Both the position numbers and the translations under genes were made by a program. Below, one piece after another: positions 1-6,785 of a stretch of 11,878 bases of DNA. Position 1 is the first letter of the stretch. Each line of letters starts with the position of its first letter. The stretch lies in contig JBFLWG010000030.1 in NCBI GenBank assembly GCA_040757795.1, positions 1 to 11,878 on the forward strand, read 5' to 3'. The DNA is from DYTO01 sp040757795 (GTDB lineage: Archaea; Hadarchaeota; Hadarchaeia; Hadarchaeales; Hadarchaeaceae). The notes under the pieces are model-generated. The model worked only from the letters and a program-made list of their open reading frames with translations, was not told where the DNA came from and did no database searches.

Positions 1-664
1 CTATGCCCTTGCCGACAAAGCCGAAGCCGACGACTACGAACCTTTTTCCAGCTATCAGGGTGTTTGTGGCAGTCATTATCGCCTGCAGTGTCGACTCTGC
101 CGTGCCGAATCTGTTGTCGAAGAAGTGCTTTGATGGGGAGTCGTTCACTGCCACCACTGGGAACTTCAGCTTCCTCTCGTGCTCCATCGCCCTCAGCCTG
201 ATGACCCCTGTCGTCGTTTCTTCAGACCCGCCAATCACTTTTCCCAGCAGCTCCGTGCGCTTGGTGTGGACCAATGTGATCAGGTCCGCCCCGTCATCAA
301 TTAAAATCTCGGGCTTGAAGTCGAGTATCTTGTTCAAATTTGCATAGTACTCTTTGTTGGTCTCTCCCCGCCAGGCGTAGACGTTAACGCTTTCTTTCGC
401 TAGCGCCGCTGCGACATCATCCTTTGTTGATAGCGGGTTACAGCTTGTGATCGCGACCTTGGCCCCGGCCGCCACGAGCGTCCTTACGAGAACAGCCGTT
501 TTTGCCTCTGTGTGCAGAGCAGCCCCAACAGTCAGTCCCTTCAATGGTTTGGATTTTGACAGCTCCCGCCTCATTTCCGCGAGGACGGGCATGTGGTTCT
601 CCACCCAGTCCATCCTCCGCTTGCCTTCAGGGGCCAGCCTGATGTCCTTGACCTTGTAGCTCAT
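1..664 (-). CDS. ahcY: S-adenosylhomocysteine hydrolase, N-terminal part (cut by window edge)
   Basis: NAD-dependent enzyme that splits S-adenosylhomocysteine to homocysteine and adenosine; some archaeal members prefer S-inosylhomocysteine. Only the first 221 residues are in the window, about half the usual archaeal length of 410-425. I translated the minus strand from ATG at 664-662. It begins MSYKVKDI and carries family landmarks: LHTEAKTAVL (substrate His), SCNPLST, the IDDGAD aspartate, GSEETTTGV (catalytic Glu), NDSPSKHFFDN (catalytic Lys and Asp) and, at the edge, the Rossmann glycines of GFGFVGKG. The start overlaps the stop of the upstream deaminase gene as ATGA, and GGAGG lies 7 nt before it inside the deaminase gene, so the two are translationally coupled. 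Function by family is firm. Substrate choice (SAH or its inosine form) is inferred from the neighbour. Confidence 0.95.
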   Translation of the reverse strand, partial: MSYKVKDIRLAPEGKRRMDWVENHMPVLAEMRRELSKSKPLKGLTVGAALHTEAKTAVLVRTLVAAGAKVAITSCNPLSTKDDVAAALAKESVNVYAWRGETNKEYYANLNKILDFKPEILIDDGADLITLVHTKRTELLGKVIGGSEETTTGVIRLRAMEHERKLKFPVVAVNDSPSKHFFDNRFGTAESTLQAIMTATNTLIAGKRFVVVGFGFVGKGI

Positions 665-1965
665 TTTTCGGCCTCCATTACCATTGAATCTGAGGCTTCT
701 TGTGCTTTTTCCATCACCCTTTCCTCGTCCAATGTCTGCACTTTTCGACCCTTCATGAGTATTTTTCCGTCAACAATTGTCGTGTCGACATCTCCTCCAA
801 CAGCAGAGTAGACCAAATGCGGGATGACATTGTGTACAGGCGTTAGGTGAGGCCTGTGCAAATCCACGATTATTATGTCCGCCTTCTTCCCGACCTCGAT
901 TGTTCCGATTTCCTTTTCCAGCCCCAGAGCCTTCGCCCCGTTGATCGTTGCCATCTCCAGCACCGAGTAGGCGGGCATCACGGTCGGCGCCAACTTGTGC
1001 ACTTTGTTCAGGAGCGCTGCAAACTTCATTTCGTTGATCATGTCGAGCGAGTTGTTTGAGGCCGCCCCGTCCGTCCCCAAAGCGACGGGTATCCCGACAT
1101 TCAGCATCTCAGGAACAGGAGACACCCCGCAGCCTATCTTCATGTTGCTGACTGGGTTGTGGACGGGCTTCACCCCGCGGTCGTGCAGAATCTTGATTTC
1201 TTTTTCATCAAGCCAAACACAATGGGCGGCGAGCACCTCCGGGCCGAGGAACCCTATGGAGTCCAAGTGCTCCACCGGGCGCTTCCCATATTTTTCAGTT
1301 ATTTGTTTTGTCTCGTCCTGACTCTCCGCCACGTGAATGTGAATCCCAACTTTGTGTTTTTTAGCGAGTTCTTTCACATTGACCAAACATTCAGGAGAGC
1401 AAGTGTAAGGCGCGTGTGGGCCGAACATTGTCAAGATCCTGCCGTCGGCTTTGCCTTGCCAGTCCTTCACGAGCTTCTCGCCAATCTTCAGCTCGGACTC
1501 CCTTTTCTTTGGGTCGCCGAGCTCTATGATTCCGTAGGAAAGGTCGCCCCTGATTCCAGATTGTTCAACCGCCTTCGCCACCTCATCCATGAAGAAGTAG
1601 TTGTCGGCGAAGCAAGTGGTCCCGGACTTTATCATCTCCAGGCACCCGAGGAGCGCCCCAGCGTGCACCCTTGCGGCCGTTAGGTTTTTTTCGAGCGGCC
1701 AGATTTTTGTCTCAAGCCACGGCATCAGCTCCATGTCGTCGGCCACCCCCCTGAGCAGGGTCATCGCAAGGTGTGTGTGGCAATTGATTAGGCCGGGCAG
1801 CACAACCTTTCCGCGGGCATCAATCACGGTGTCAGCTTTTTCTTTTATTTCTTCACCGACGGACGAAATCCTACCGCCGTTTATAACAACCGAACCGCCT
1901 TTTATCAATCTCCTGCGGGAGTTCATTGTCAGCACATGCCCGCCCTTGATGATCATATCCGCCAA
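661..1965 (-). CDS. SAH / MTA / 5'-deoxyadenosine deaminase (amidohydrolase family)
   Basis: Metal-dependent amidohydrolase of the MtaD/DadD group, which deaminates the adenine of S-adenosylhomocysteine, methylthioadenosine or 5'-deoxyadenosine. The 434-residue protein has the full set of metal and catalytic residues: HTH at 63-65, the FGPHAPY segment at 181-187, HIHVAE with His211 and Glu214, His248 in AAHCVWL, and Asp299 in GTDGAASN. The start is TTG at 1965-1963, chosen because GGAGG sits 7 nt upstream; the first internal ATG (codon 4) would be 16 nt away. The gene overlaps the SAH hydrolase gene by 4 nt. In Methanocaldococcus jannaschii this family feeds an S-inosylhomocysteine hydrolase, and the coupling here suggests the same route. 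Which nucleoside is preferred cannot be read from the sequence. Confidence 0.93.
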   Translation of the reverse strand: MADMIIKGGHVLTMNSRRRLIKGGSVVINGGRISSVGEEIKEKADTVIDARGKVVLPGLINCHTHLAMTLLRGVADDMELMPWLETKIWPLEKNLTAARVHAGALLGCLEMIKSGTTCFADNYFFMDEVAKAVEQSGIRGDLSYGIIELGDPKKRESELKIGEKLVKDWQGKADGRILTMFGPHAPYTCSPECLVNVKELAKKHKVGIHIHVAESQDETKQITEKYGKRPVEHLDSIGFLGPEVLAAHCVWLDEKEIKILHDRGVKPVHNPVSNMKIGCGVSPVPEMLNVGIPVALGTDGAASNNSLDMINEMKFAALLNKVHKLAPTVMPAYSVLEMATINGAKALGLEKEIGTIEVGKKADIIIVDLHRPHLTPVHNVIPHLVYSAVGGDVDTTIVDGKILMKGRKVQTLDEERVMEKAQEASDSMVMEAEK

Positions 1966-1995
1966 TCTGTTCCCTCCACACTACTAAATACGGGC

Positions 1996-2005
1996 AATTA
2001 TAAAA
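1996..2005 (-). promoter_or_regulatory. Probable TATA box of the deaminase/SAH hydrolase operon
   Basis: On the minus strand this reads TTTTATAATT. It lies in the 68-bp gap between the membrane protein stop and the deaminase TTG start. A start site about 25 nt downstream would fall near 1974, giving a leader of around 10 nt with the GGAGG site at its 5' end. The position fits an archaeal TATA element, but no transcript evidence exists. Confidence 0.45.
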
Positions 2006-2033
2006 CCCATCAGGCCCCGCGCTCCAGCAAAAA

Positions 2034-2420
2034 TCATCTAAAATATTTCCAGCTAATTATGAGGTAAAAAAATATTGTGAACAATAAAAAAATTGAAAAA
2101 ACCTCAACAATAGCAACATCTAAACGTTGTAAATTTCGTGCGAGGTTTAATAGTATGGCCGATGCGGCAAGGCTAAAGCAAGTAAGAAATCCTGCAATCA
2201 TCACGCCCCATCGTTTCATCCACACCAATCCTACGGCGGCAGCGAAACGGAGCGTGAAACCTATGGCCAGCCCAAATAGTCCGATATAATTTATAGCGAC
2301 TGCCAGCATGAATGCATCAAACATCAAAAACCCGGCCAAAATTACCGCGCCTTTCCGTACCCATTTTGGTATTTCTTCAAGCGGAGCTCCGGCTTCAAAC
2401 TGTGTTGTGTCTGTGTACAT
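2034..2420 (-). CDS. Small four-helix membrane protein, function unknown
   Basis: A 128-residue protein that I do not recognise. A polar N-terminus of about 22 residues is followed by four hydrophobic segments at roughly 24-43, 46-68, 71-93 and 102-123, separated by short loops such as WMKRWG, and it ends in a basic WKYFR tail. It is therefore probably a small integral membrane protein. I take ATG at 2420-2418 as the start because GGTGAT lies 5 nt before it, the spacing seen at several other genes here; a TTG two codons earlier overlaps that site. It is visibly more AT-rich than the deaminase and MetRS genes beside it. Its promoter region is shared with the divergent metG. Nothing around it assigns a role. 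Confidence 0.7.
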   Translation of the reverse strand: MYTDTTQFEAGAPLEEIPKWVRKGAVILAGFLMFDAFMLAVAINYIGLFGLAIGFTLRFAAAVGLVWMKRWGVMIAGFLTCFSLAASAILLNLARNLQRLDVAIVEVFSIFLLFTIFFYLIISWKYFR

Positions 2421-2486
2421 TTTCAATCACCTCATTTTAATCTTGTTTCTAACCATCCTGAGCTAATCATAACTCCCAAAAGCATG

Positions 2487-2494
2487 CTTAAAAT
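2487..2494 (+). promoter_or_regulatory. Possible TATA box of the metG operon
   Basis: CTTAAAAT stands about 31-38 nt before the metG ATG. A start site about 25 nt downstream would leave a very short leader holding the GGTGAT ribosome site. It partly overlaps a 10-bp palindrome (AAGCATGCTT, 2480-2489) in the divergent intergenic region. Confidence 0.35.
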
Positions 2495-2524
2495 CGCTGC
2501 AGCCCAGATTAAAAGGGTGATAAA

Positions 2525-4330
2525 ATGGCGTTCTACGTGACCACGCCGATATACTACATAAACGACATCCCCCACATAGGGCACGCTTACACAACAATAG
2601 TCGCGGACATCATCGCGAGATGGCACCGCTTGAAGGGCGACAACGTCTTCTTTCTCACAGGCCTCGACGAGAACTCCGTCAAGACTCTGGAGGCCGCCCG
2701 GGCCCAGGGGTTCTACGACGTACAGGCCTACGCCGACGCAATCTCTGAAAAATGGCTGAAGGTGTGGAAGGCGCTCAACATCAGCAACGACGATTTTGTC
2801 CGCACGACCCAGGAGCGCCACAGGAAAAATGTTCAAAGGGTGTTTGACATCCTTGAGGAAAGGAACGACATTTACAAAGGGGAATACGAAGGGCTGTACT
2901 GCGAGGGTTGCGAGGCCTACTGGGCGGAGGAGGAGCTCGTGGACGGCAAGTGCCCGCTCCACCAGGTTCCGCCGAAGCACCTGAAGGAGGAGAACTACTT
3001 TTTCAGGCTCTCGAAATATCGGGACAAAATACTCAAGCACATCGAGTCCAACCCGGGCTTCATCCAACCAGAGGGGAGGAAAAACGAGGTTTTGAGCTTC
3101 CTCAAGAGCGGGCTGAAGGACGTGAGCATAAGCCGCGCCGGGCTAAAGTGGGGCATCGACGTCCCGAGGGACCCCACTCAGAAAGTCTGGGTCTGGTTCG
3201 ACGCACTAATCAACTACCTGCTCCCGAAGGACCACTGGCCGGCCGACGTCCACTTCATAGCGAAGGATATTCTCAGGTTTCACTGCACCCTCTGGCCGGC
3301 GATGCTGCTTGCTGCCGGATACAAGCTTCCGAAGCGCATTTTCGTCCACGGCTTCCTGACGGTTGACGGGCAAAAAATAAGCAAGTCGCTAGGGAACGCG
3401 ATCGACCCCGTGCGCCTGGTGAACGATTACTCTGCTGACGTGCTGAGGTACTATCTGGTGAGGGAGGTTTCGCTGGGGCAGGACGGCAACTTCTCGGAGA
3501 CCAAGCTCCGGGACAGGCTGAACGACGAACTCGCGGACATTTTTGGGAATTTTGTCCACAGGGTGCTCACGTTTGCAAAAACTTGCTATGGCGGGAAGAT
3601 TCCAGACGGCAAGGCGGATGAGAAACTAGAGTCAGAATGTGGTGAAAAGCTGGAAAAGGTCGAAGCACTTCTGGAAAACTTGAAGGTCACGCAGGCGCTC
3701 GACGAGATAATCGCGCTGGCAAAGCTGGGCAACGAGTACTTCCAGTCGCGGAAGCCTTGGGAAACAATCAAAAAGGAGCCTGAGAAGGCCGCGAGCTGTA
3801 TCTTGAACTGCGCGAACCTGGCGAATGTCTTATGCGTGGCGCTGGCGCCTTTCATCCCTGAAACTTCCGAAAATCTCGCAAAACAGCTTGGTGTGAAGAT
3901 ACAATCTTGGTCGCAGCCAAAATGCTTCGGCATAAATCCCGGCCACAAAATCGGGACCCCGGCACCGCTATTTAAAAAAGTGGAGGGGAAGAGTTCAAGC
4001 GGGGAGGATCCGATTTCGATGGAGGACTTCAAGAAGGTTGACATGAGGGTCGGGCAGGTTGTTTCGGCCGAGCGAGTTCAGGGCTCGGACAAGCTCCTGA
4101 AACTAGAGGTGAAAATAGGTGAGGAAACGCGGACGCTCGTCGCCGGGGTGGCTGACCAGTACTCTCCGGAAGATTTGATTGGCAAGCAGATTGTGGTCGT
4201 GGTTAACCTGAAGCCGGCGAAAATCAGGGGTATAAGGTCGGACGGGATGCTGCTCGCGGCGGTGGACGGGGACAAGGTCTCGATTTTGACTTTGGACAGG
4301 CCGGTGGCGCTCGGTTCCAAGGTCATGTGA
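2525..4330 (+). CDS. metG: Methionyl-tRNA synthetase, bacterial single-zinc type with C-terminal tRNA-binding domain
   Basis: Class I synthetase that charges tRNA-Met. The 601-residue protein has HIGH at 17-20, one zinc knuckle with Cys126, Cys129, Cys143 and His146, KISKS at 284-288, an alpha-helical anticodon-binding domain at about 345-460, and an appended EMAPII/Trbp111-type tRNA-binding domain at about 499-601 (DFKKVDMRVGQV onward). The single CxxC...CPxH knuckle matches the Thermus thermophilus form. Archaeal and E. coli-type enzymes normally have a longer insertion with two knuckles. The start is supported by GGTGAT 3 nt before the ATG. The DUF3795-like gene follows after 18 nt and is likely cotranscribed. 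Function is certain; transfer from bacteria is inferred from the knuckle type and would need a tree. Confidence 0.97.
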   Translation: MAFYVTTPIYYINDIPHIGHAYTTIVADIIARWHRLKGDNVFFLTGLDENSVKTLEAARAQGFYDVQAYADAISEKWLKVWKALNISNDDFVRTTQERHRKNVQRVFDILEERNDIYKGEYEGLYCEGCEAYWAEEELVDGKCPLHQVPPKHLKEENYFFRLSKYRDKILKHIESNPGFIQPEGRKNEVLSFLKSGLKDVSISRAGLKWGIDVPRDPTQKVWVWFDALINYLLPKDHWPADVHFIAKDILRFHCTLWPAMLLAAGYKLPKRIFVHGFLTVDGQKISKSLGNAIDPVRLVNDYSADVLRYYLVREVSLGQDGNFSETKLRDRLNDELADIFGNFVHRVLTFAKTCYGGKIPDGKADEKLESECGEKLEKVEALLENLKVTQALDEIIALAKLGNEYFQSRKPWETIKKEPEKAASCILNCANLANVLCVALAPFIPETSENLAKQLGVKIQSWSQPKCFGINPGHKIGTPAPLFKKVEGKSSSGEDPISMEDFKKVDMRVGQVVSAERVQGSDKLLKLEVKIGEETRTLVAGVADQYSPEDLIGKQIVVVVNLKPAKIRGIRSDGMLLAAVDGDKVSILTLDRPVALGSKVM

Positions 4331-4348
4331 CTTTTGACGTGATTTCTG

Positions 4349-4783
4349 ATGGCGCGAGAATTCAGAGCTGAACTTGTCGCCCCATGCGGCATGAACTGCA
4401 ACATTTGCAGCGGATATCTCGCGTTCTCCAGGCAACTGCCGAAAAAGAGGGGGAAAATAGTTCACTGCATCGGATGCCGCCCAAGAAACAAACTCTGCGC
4501 CTTCCTCAAAGGGCGGTGCGCCAGGCTTCGCGAGGGGAGGGTTGAGTTTTGTTTTGAATGCAAAAGCCTGCCTTGTCGGGAGCTTGGGCGGCTGGATGAG
4601 CGATACAGGAAAAAGTATGGCGTGAGCTTGGTCGGGAACCTACAAATGATCAAAAAACACGGCGTCAGGAAGTTCTTGGCGGATGAGCGGAAGAGGTGGC
4701 GCTGCCCTAGTTGCGGTGGAACAATCTGCATCCACAACGGGAAATGTTACGACTGCGAGAAAATAACAAGCTGGAAGGGATGA
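4349..4783 (+). CDS. Cysteine-rich DUF3795-like protein, probable zinc or iron-sulfur binder
   Basis: A 144-residue protein with 15 cysteines. It opens with APCGMNCNICSGY, the signature of DUF3795-like proteins, and has CxxC pairs at 17/20, 40/43, 68/71, 119/122 and 133/136. Between about 80 and 115 there is a charged helical stretch. The C-terminus (CPSCGGTICIHNGKCYDC) looks like a treble-clef zinc site with His129 as a further possible ligand. No enzymatic function is established for this family that I know of. The start is supported by GTGAT 5 nt upstream, and the gene lies 18 nt after metG, so it is probably in the same transcript. Whether it acts with the synthetase is unknown. Confidence 0.8.
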   Translation: MAREFRAELVAPCGMNCNICSGYLAFSRQLPKKRGKIVHCIGCRPRNKLCAFLKGRCARLREGRVEFCFECKSLPCRELGRLDERYRKKYGVSLVGNLQMIKKHGVRKFLADERKRWRCPSCGGTICIHNGKCYDCEKITSWKG

Positions 4784-4850
4784 TTCCCGGCGTTGTCTGG
4801 CTGGCCGGGGAAAGGTAAAAATCGGCCCCGGCGCAGTTAAATCAGGTAAG

Positions 4851-5504
4851 ATGAAAGTAGACCTTCATGTGCACACGATTCACTCCTCCGACGGCTACTG
4901 CACAGTAGCGGAGGCCGTCAAGTTCGCCAAGGCAAAGGGGCTTGACGGCATCGCGATTGCCGACCACAACACGATCGCCGGCCACAGGGAGGCCAAGAAG
5001 CTGTCGGGAAAGGGTTTCATAATCATCCCGGCCGCCGAGATTTCTAGCTCAAGCGGCCACATCGTCGCCCTAGGCATAAAGGAGCTTGTGCCAAGGGGGC
5101 TTTCCACCGCGGAGACTGTAAAGAGAATAAAAGAGCAAGGCGGGGTGGCGATAGCCGCCCACCCATTCATCATCGGGCGGAACCCCAGCTTGATGTACAA
5201 AGCAAAGTTCGACGCGATGGAGGTGCTTAACGGCAGGGCCGTCTTCCCGGCCAACCGACTCGCGAGGGGGTTCGCCGAAAAGCATGGGATTCCCGGCGTC
5301 GGCGGCTCCGATGCCCACCGCGGCGACGAGATCGGCCTCGCGTACACAGAGATTGATTGTGAAAAGAATATCGCCTCGATTTTGAGTGGAATAAGGAAGG
5401 GAGGGCCATCAGCTTCGGGGCGGACCCTCCCTCTCCCGAGCCTTCTGTGGAGGTTCCTCCAGAGATTTCTTCACCACCACAGTCGCAGGCGACGTGAGCG
5501 GTAG
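4851..5504 (+). CDS. PHP-domain metal-dependent phosphoesterase
   Basis: A 217-residue PHP-domain protein. Metal-ligand motifs are all present: DLHVHT with His6 and His8, Asp14, ADHNT with Asp38 and His39, Glu63 in AAEIS, His70, AAHP with His104, and GGSDAH with Asp154 and His156. Stand-alone members hydrolyse phosphate esters, for example 3',5'-nucleotide bisphosphates or histidinol phosphate; the substrate here cannot be told. The C-terminal 30 residues are basic, with His and Arg runs (HHHSRRRRER), and overlap two strong inverted repeats in the DNA. The start ATG has a partial AGGT site nearby. A 67-bp gap separates it from the DUF3795-like gene, so it may or may not share the metG transcript. 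Confidence 0.9.
   Translation: MKVDLHVHTIHSSDGYCTVAEAVKFAKAKGLDGIAIADHNTIAGHREAKKLSGKGFIIIPAAEISSSSGHIVALGIKELVPRGLSTAETVKRIKEQGGVAIAAHPFIIGRNPSLMYKAKFDAMEVLNGRAVFPANRLARGFAEKHGIPGVGGSDAHRGDEIGLAYTEIDCEKNIASILSGIRKGGPSASGRTLPLPSLLWRFLQRFLHHHSRRRRER
5398..5432. repeat. 8-bp inverted repeat within the PHP gene 3' end
   Basis: AGGGAGGG at 5398-5405 and its exact complement CCCTCCCT at 5425-5432 are separated by 19 nt. It is the first of three closely spaced inverted repeats. It lies in coding sequence for GRTL and neighbouring residues, so codon constraint may explain part of it. Confidence 0.6.
5444..5465. repeat. Near-perfect palindrome, 10-bp arms with one mismatch
   Basis: The arms TCTGTGGAGG and CCTCCAGAGA flank TT, with a single G-G mismatch. 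It falls inside the last 20 codons of the PHP gene. As RNA it would need a larger loop than 2 nt, so it may act as DNA if it has a role at all. Confidence 0.6.
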
Positions 5505-5545
5505 GGTGGGGGACCCGCTACTTCGCATGTCCTGGTCCCCCACCC
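5504..5545. repeat. 12-bp perfect inverted repeat between convergent genes
   Basis: GGGTGGGGGACC (5504-5515) and GGTCCCCCACCC (5534-5545) are exact complements separated by 18 nt. It begins on the last base of the PHP stop codon and ends 23 bp before the stop of the ribbon-helix-helix gene that faces it. A stable GC stem would form in transcripts from either strand. Neither side is followed by a T-run, so it is not a standard terminator; it may stabilise or process 3' ends, or mark a DNA site. Confidence 0.75.
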
Positions 5546-5568
5546 GGAGGCTGGGTTTGAGGAGGTGG

Positions 5569-5760
5569 TTAGTGTGACCCCTTCTTCTTGCGCTCAACAA
5601 GGCCCTTGAATCCGTACTCCCGGATGACCAGGTCGTGCACCATCTTTCGCACGGCCTCGCTCCGATTCGTGGCGTATCCAGAGCCGATGAGCTCGTCGAT
5701 GATATTGAGGTAAAGTCCGTCGATGAACACACGGACCTCTACTTTCTTTTCAACTACCAC
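5569..5760 (-). CDS. Ribbon-helix-helix DNA-binding regulator
   Basis: A 63-residue protein of the CopG/Arc/MetJ ribbon-helix-helix fold. A basic beta strand (VEVRVFI, about 7-13) is followed by helix A (15-27), the turn GYATNRSE and helix B (about 32-46, SEAVRKMVHDL), then a Lys-rich tail. Such proteins dimerise and bind short repeated DNA sites with the beta ribbon. The start is GTG at 5760-5758 with GGGTG 6 nt before it. It overlaps the end of the zinc-ribbon gene by 11 nt, so the two are made together. The tandem repeat in the promoter of this unit is a plausible autoregulatory operator. The fold is clear; targets are unknown. Confidence 0.85.
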   Translation of the reverse strand: MVVEKKVEVRVFIDGLYLNIIDELIGSGYATNRSEAVRKMVHDLVIREYGFKGLVERKKKGSH

Positions 5761-5929
5761 CTAAGCCACCCTTCAAGAGTTCGTTGCCCAAATGGTTGAA
5801 GTGCTTCCTGAGTTCGGCCTCGATGCAGTCTAGGCAGAGCCCGTTCTCAAGGTAGTAACCCCGTCCACCGCACGCAACGCAGTTCTTCTCGGAAGGCAGG
5901 TTCCCTCCATCCTCTCCGTCCAATTTCAT
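5750..5929 (-). CDS. Small zinc-ribbon protein (59 aa) upstream of the RHH regulator
   Basis: An intact 59-residue reading frame from ATG at 5929-5927 to TGA at 5752-5750. It holds CVACGG at 17-22 and CLDC at 32-35, two CxxC pairs 11 residues apart as in zinc-ribbon or treble-clef knuckles, then a helix (IEAELRKHF) and a Gly-rich end. GGAGG sits 1 nt before the ATG but exactly 7 nt before an in-frame TTG at 5923, so the true start may be that TTG. Its end overlaps the RHH start by 11 nt. I do not recognise a named family. Small zinc-finger plus RHH pairs are common in archaeal mobile DNA, which is only a hint here. Confidence 0.7.
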   Translation of the reverse strand: MKLDGEDGGNLPSEKNCVACGGRGYYLENGLCLDCIEAELRKHFNHLGNELLKGGLGGS

Positions 5930-5952
5930 CCCTCCAGTTTTATACCCCTAGC

Positions 5953-5973
5953 ACTACAGTTAAACTACAGTTA
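5953..5973 (-). promoter_or_regulatory. Tandem repeat operator candidate for the zinc-ribbon/RHH unit
   Basis: Two exact copies of TAACTGTAGT (minus strand) at 5973-5964 and 5962-5953 are spaced with an 11-bp period, about one helical turn, so both face the same side of the DNA. They lie directly downstream of the probable TATA box and over the expected transcription start, where a bound RHH dimer of dimers would block initiation. Confidence 0.6.
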
Positions 5974-5983
5974 CTTAAAAAGG
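5974..5983 (-). promoter_or_regulatory. Probable TATA box of the zinc-ribbon/RHH unit
   Basis: CCTTTTTAAG on the minus strand is preceded by an A-rich CCAAAA that could serve as a BRE. A start about 25 nt on would fall near 5953, leaving a leader of about 24 nt with GGAGG. A second TATA-like run, TATAAAA near 5938-5944, is too close to the ATG to be the promoter. Confidence 0.5.
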
Positions 5984-5997
5984 TTTTGGTGTTGCGC

Positions 5998-6018
5998 AAA
6001 AATGGCCATTGAAAGGCC
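5998..6018 (-). terminator. Possible terminator after GTP cyclohydrolase III
   Basis: On the minus strand, just past the gene's stop, GGCC-TTTCAAT-GGCC forms a 4-bp hairpin followed by ATTTTT. The stem is short; the T-run alone may be the signal, as in many archaea. Confidence 0.4.
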
Positions 6019-6023
6019 CGACG

Positions 6024-6785
6024 TTAAACTTCCTTCCTGAAAGAAATGTTCCCTTTTGAGTTGCCTTTCCTGATTTGGTGGAGCTCCTCGCTCGCCAGCT
6101 GCGCGGCTTTCGCTGCCGTTCGGGCTATCCCCACTCCCGCCTTGAGCTCTATCCCAAGTTCCTGCTTCACCTTCGAGAAAACTTTGGCAAGGTCATCCGG
6201 CCCGACGCCGTTAGACGCGGCCATGAAGTTGTCACCGCCCGTGTAAAATACAAGCGCGTCCTTCCCGGCAAGGGCAGTCATCAGCGCCAGGTTCGTCCTT
6301 TGAAGGAGCAGATGGGTGTCGTAAATCGGCTCGCTATCCGTGAAGAGCGTAGAATGGTTGACGTCCATGTGGGCTATCTGAACAAGGTCTTCATCCTGGC
6401 CTCTGACATCGTCCCCCGCCAGCGCGCCCTTCCTATCCGGTGACCTGCTGCTCCCGGCTTTTTGGAGGGCGAGGGTCGCGAGAACCTGCGCCTTGTACGG
6501 GGTCTCGGCCGCCCCGACCCCAATGCTCACGCTCACGGGGAACTTCCCGTTCACGGCGTCCATGATCTCCTTGTGCGCCTGGAGAGAGACGCCGTTGGTG
6601 ATGGCGAGAAAGTTGTCCAGCCTTGTTGAGAAGACCAGCGCCCCCCTCCTCCCGAACTGCCGCTCAAGCTCGGCCAGAATCTCGGCCTGGAGAGTCTGGA
6701 GCTCCGCCTCAGGCCTAGGCTTCGGCGTCACCGTCCACGGCCCATAGTTGTCCAGCTGCACCAATGTCATCTGGATTTTCTTCAT
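6024..6785 (-). CDS. gch3: GTP cyclohydrolase III
   Basis: Archaeal enzyme that converts GTP to the formylamino-pyrimidine nucleotide FAPy, the first step toward riboflavin and deazaflavin (F420) cofactors. The 253-residue protein has the duplicated ferredoxin-like layout of the family with its marks: LDNYGPWTVTPKPR at 11-24, STRLDNFLAITNG at 53-65, an AHMDVN segment at 138-143, and YTGGDNFMAASNG at 181-193. The two DN motifs, at 57-58 and 185-186, sit at the metal/nucleotide sites related to those of GGDEF and class III cyclases. An upstream in-frame extension to 6917 exists but overlaps the divergent gene. ATG at 6785-6783, with GAGG 4 nt before it, starts exactly where the family starts. 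Confidence is high. Confidence 0.95.
   Translation of the reverse strand: MKKIQMTLVQLDNYGPWTVTPKPRPEAELQTLQAEILAELERQFGRRGALVFSTRLDNFLAITNGVSLQAHKEIMDAVNGKFPVSVSIGVGAAETPYKAQVLATLALQKAGSSRSPDRKGALAGDDVRGQDEDLVQIAHMDVNHSTLFTDSEPIYDTHLLLQRTNLALMTALAGKDALVFYTGGDNFMAASNGVGPDDLAKVFSKVKQELGIELKAGVGIARTAAKAAQLASEELHQIRKGNSKGNISFRKEV

Noticed and set aside
1159..1683. A 174-codon plus-strand frame over the deaminase gene
   Set aside because: It lies fully opposite the deaminase, whose metal site is complete.
2480..2489. Palindrome AAGCATGCTT between divergent genes as an operator
   Set aside because: A single 10-bp palindrome in an AT-rich gap can arise by chance, and nothing else supports a regulator.
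2432..3067. A 211-codon minus-strand frame over the start of metG
   Set aside because: It is a mirror of the GC-rich metG coding sequence; metG is certain.
5504..5545. The 12-bp inverted repeat as an intrinsic terminator
   Set aside because: No T-run follows the stem on either strand.
5409..5732. A 107-codon minus-strand frame overlapping the RHH gene
   Set aside because: It is a different frame of the RHH gene, with Ser/Arg-rich content and no recognisable domain.
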